This document shows, in pieces, positions 62,064 to 64,000 of a stretch of DNA of 64,000 nt. The stretch is from Mucilaginibacter sp. (GTDB lineage Bacteria > Bacteroidota > Bacteroidia > Sphingobacteriales > Sphingobacteriaceae). The first letter of the stretch is position 1; each line of letters starts with the position of its first letter. The stretch is from contig JAUCSE010000040.1 in NCBI GenBank assembly GCA_030445275.1, positions 104,030-168,029 of the forward strand, written 5' to 3'. The notes beneath the pieces were generated by a model. The model saw nothing but the letters and a program-made list of their open reading frames with translations. It made no database searches and had not been told where the DNA came from. Made by a program: the position numbers and the translations under genes.

Positions 62064-62612
62064 TTAAATACGTGGTATCCATTGATTTTCAGGTATTTTG
62101 TGCTCGTTTCCAATTTTACGGGCCAAAGTAAACAGGTAATCGCTTAGCCTGTTCAGGTAAATATTCACCTTTTCATCAACTGTACTTTCCTCTGCAAGGT
62201 GAACGGTTATCCTTTCGGCCCTGCGGCAAATACATCTTGCAATATGGCAAAACGAAATGGAATTGCTACCACCCGGCAAAATAAAATGACGTAACTCGGG
62301 CAATTGTTCATTCATCGTATCCATTTCCTGCTCCAGCAATTCCACATCAGCCATGTGCAAATCGGGGATCACCATTTTTGATCTTTCCGGATCGGCAGCC
62401 AATGAGGAGCCTATTGTAAACAACCTGTCCTGTATCTGCTTCAATATGTCCTTATCATGAACGGTTATAACCTGATCACGAATAAGACCGATATAAGAAT
62501 TTAGTTCATCAACAGTGCCATAACTTTCAATCCGCAGATGATGTTTAGCAACACGGGTACCTCCTATTAATGATGTAAACCCTTTATCTCCTGTTTTAGT
62601 ATATATCTTCAT
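62064..62612 (-). CDS. Cob(I)alamin adenosyltransferase, PduO type
   Basis: 182 residues. 'MKIYTKTGDKGFTSLIGGTR' provides the ATP-binding N terminus, with 'GTVDELNSYIGL' (Asp/Asn pair), 'RCICRRAERITVHLAEE' (Arg-rich helix, catalytic Arg and Glu) and 'YLNRLSDYLFTLAR' near the C terminus. It transfers adenosyl from ATP to reduced corrinoid to give adenosylcobalamin. Trimeric in the family. No cobalamin riboswitch is seen upstream. Confidence 0.93.
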   Translation of the reverse strand: MKIYTKTGDKGFTSLIGGTRVAKHHLRIESYGTVDELNSYIGLIRDQVITVHDKDILKQIQDRLFTIGSSLAADPERSKMVIPDLHMADVELLEQEMDTMNEQLPELRHFILPGGSNSISFCHIARCICRRAERITVHLAEESTVDEKVNIYLNRLSDYLFTLARKIGNEHKIPENQWIPRI

Positions 62613-62786
62613 ATTTTTATCGATACTCCGGCATTACCGCAAGTATCGCCCTAAAATTGTTTATACGTATGAATTATTGAATTAATTACTACTTGTAGTA
62701 TAATTTTTGCTAAAGAACTGTAAATTTTTAAATGATAGGTTTAAACTTGCATTTATCATATTGTGAAACTTGATTATTAATAAAAC

Positions 62787-63794
62787 ATGAAATCACTCAT
62801 CATATCATCTAAGTTAATCATTGTACTTTTTTCGGCATTGGTAATTTCTGCTTTTAGTTGCGGCAACAGTAATAGTTCAAAATCGGCTGCTACCATATCT
62901 GAAGCACCTAAAACTGCCTCTATTTCCAGCCTGCTAAGTGAACAGCAATTTAATGAACTTTTTCCGCAGCGTAATAAATTTTATACTTATGCCGCTTTTA
63001 TAAAAGCAGCAAATGAACTGGGCCAGGTAAGCGTAAAAGTAACCAAACGAGGCACATCTGTTTATCAGTATATACGCACCGATAAAAAAACAGGCAAATC
63101 GGCAACCGTGCGCCAGGATGCAGACTGGAACGAAGACTGGGCCAAAAAGAAACCCGATAGCATCTTCACTGTTGACTATGGCAACTTTTGCACCCAGTTT
63201 GATGCTAATGCCAACAAAAAGGAACTGGCAGCTTTTTTCGCAAACATTGCGCATGAAACCCGGCATGGGGTAAATGCTACCTATACTGATGGCCTCATGT
63301 TCATTCATGAAAGCAATACCGCATTAACCTATATTGCCGAAAACGACGAATATCCGCCGGTGGCAGGTAAAAAATACTACGGTCGTGGCCCTATGCAGTT
63401 AAGCTATAACGGCAACTATGGCCTGGCATCCACCTGTATTTTTGGCGATTCAAAACTACTATTGAACAATCCTGATCTGGTGGAAACCGATCCGGTGGTG
63501 GCTTTTAAAACTGCTATTTATTTCTGGATGACCCCCGAAACACATAAGCCATCAGCACATGATGTAATGACCGGTAAATGGCAACCCAGCGCCACTGATA
63601 AAGCCAAAGGCCGCACGCCAGGTTTCGGCATGACCATCAACATTGTAAACGGCGAGGTAGAATGCAATAAAGGCGAAAACATATACAGCATGAATGATCG
63701 CATTGGCTTCTACCAGTTCTTTTTAAAGAAACTTGGCATTACTGATGCTAATTGCGCCTGCTCTTGCGGAAAAATGGAACCATATAAGTATTAA
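62787..63794 (+). CDS. Glycoside hydrolase family 19 chitinase-like lipoprotein
   Basis: 335 residues. N terminus with possible lipobox (AFSC, Cys25). Residues about 50-330 form the GH19 lysozyme-like fold: 'FFANIAHETRHG' with catalytic Glu157, a second Glu175 in 'FIHESN', 'YYGRGPMQLSYNGNYG' and 'AFKTAIYFWMTP'. It cleaves beta-1,4-linked GlcNAc in chitin or related murein by inversion. The size and motif spacing agree with family GH19. Last complete gene of the window. Confidence 0.88.
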   Translation: MKSLIISSKLIIVLFSALVISAFSCGNSNSSKSAATISEAPKTASISSLLSEQQFNELFPQRNKFYTYAAFIKAANELGQVSVKVTKRGTSVYQYIRTDKKTGKSATVRQDADWNEDWAKKKPDSIFTVDYGNFCTQFDANANKKELAAFFANIAHETRHGVNATYTDGLMFIHESNTALTYIAENDEYPPVAGKKYYGRGPMQLSYNGNYGLASTCIFGDSKLLLNNPDLVETDPVVAFKTAIYFWMTPETHKPSAHDVMTGKWQPSATDKAKGRTPGFGMTINIVNGEVECNKGENIYSMNDRIGFYQFFLKKLGITDANCACSCGKMEPYKY

Positions 63795-64000
63795 TTGTCA
63801 TGTTGAAGGGAGTGAAGCATCTATTTATTTATAGATGATAAATATGTCATTGCCACGCTATCGCTCGTATTATTAGGTCTAGGATATATCCAAATTTTAT
63901 TTAAAAGAGTTGTTTTCAGGCAACTCTTTTATAGTTCTCCACATACATTTCACCTCTTTTCACCAGAGAGAACATCCTAAGAATCAACTTGAATTTTACA
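63795..64000. other. 206-bp terminal region with a hairpin
   Basis: A TAAAAGAGTTG ... CAACTCTTTTA palindrome (63902-63932) probably ends transcription of the chitinase gene or of a gene beyond the window. No gene is apparent; text resembling family E/B repeats lies at about 63798-63880. Confidence 0.5.

Noticed and set aside
1..64000. tRNA, rRNA, riboswitch or prophage
   Set aside because: I looked for cloverleaf arms, rRNA-conserved words and integrase or phage structural genes while reading; none could be supported, though a covariance-model search was not possible.

Overview
The window reads as chromosome of a Bacteroidota bacterium, most likely family Sphingobacteriaceae and possibly Mucilaginibacter (inferred from gene content, not from a search). 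Supporting points are Bacteroidota-type promoters (TTTG, 19 bp, TAnnTTTG, seen cleanly at 33243-33273), a DUF4290-murA pair, SusC-like/outer-membrane barrel proteins, head-GIN (DUF2807) proteins, a GMC oxidoreductase paired with a gluconate-dehydrogenase-subunit-3 protein, FabV as enoyl reductase, and several families of palindromic intergenic repeats. No rRNA, tRNA, CRISPR array, prophage or transposase gene was recognised.

Layout. 1-3.4 kb (minus): a sugar-oxidation cluster (GMC oxidoreductase start, GDH subunit 3, Tat-exported TIM-barrel isomerase/epimerase, TolB-like propeller). 3.5-16.6 kb: desaturase, thioesterase, outer-membrane barrel protein, SlyD, a DUF255 thioredoxin-like protein, a frameshifted DUF6438 gene, an M1 aminopeptidase and an exported adhesin-like protein. 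17-21.3 kb: methyltransferase, a GH110-type alpha-galactosidase with all three catalytic Asp residues, and FabV. 21.3-22.6 kb: a c-heme lipoprotein and a zincin gene interrupted by an in-frame amber codon. 22.7-25.5 kb: UvrD/PcrA helicase and an XRE regulator.

25.7-29.2 kb is the most unusual stretch: an AT-rich island with a membrane TPR protein that ends in a histidine-kinase-like DHp segment but has no ATPase domain, transcribed away from three consecutive short secreted peptides. The three share a core of the form K-[KR]-x-[LI]-G-[SCN]-A-D; the first two carry it once at the extreme C terminus, and the third carries ten tandem 45-bp copies that vary only at synonymous positions. This looks like a precursor-peptide or signalling-peptide locus and is the best candidate for an undescribed system.

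29.3-45.5 kb is mostly housekeeping: M20 dipeptidase, GNAT, dipeptide epimerase, DUF4290-murA (MurA has Asp in place of the fosfomycin-reactive Cys), GT39, CBS-domain cystathionine beta-synthase, AMP nucleosidase, and the tig-clpP-clpX proteostasis series. 45.6-52.5 kb holds three head-GIN proteins (two are close paralogues with conserved leader sequences), two AraC regulators, a frameshifted P-loop kinase and a phytanoyl-CoA dioxygenase-like enzyme. 52.7-64 kb: acyltransferase, RecQ, citrate synthase, MacB/FtsX-type permease with a DUF3347 lipoprotein, QueA, IspD, small proteins, a PduO-type cobalamin adenosyltransferase and a GH19 chitinase-like lipoprotein. Many intergenic gaps are filled by inverted repeats, described individually.
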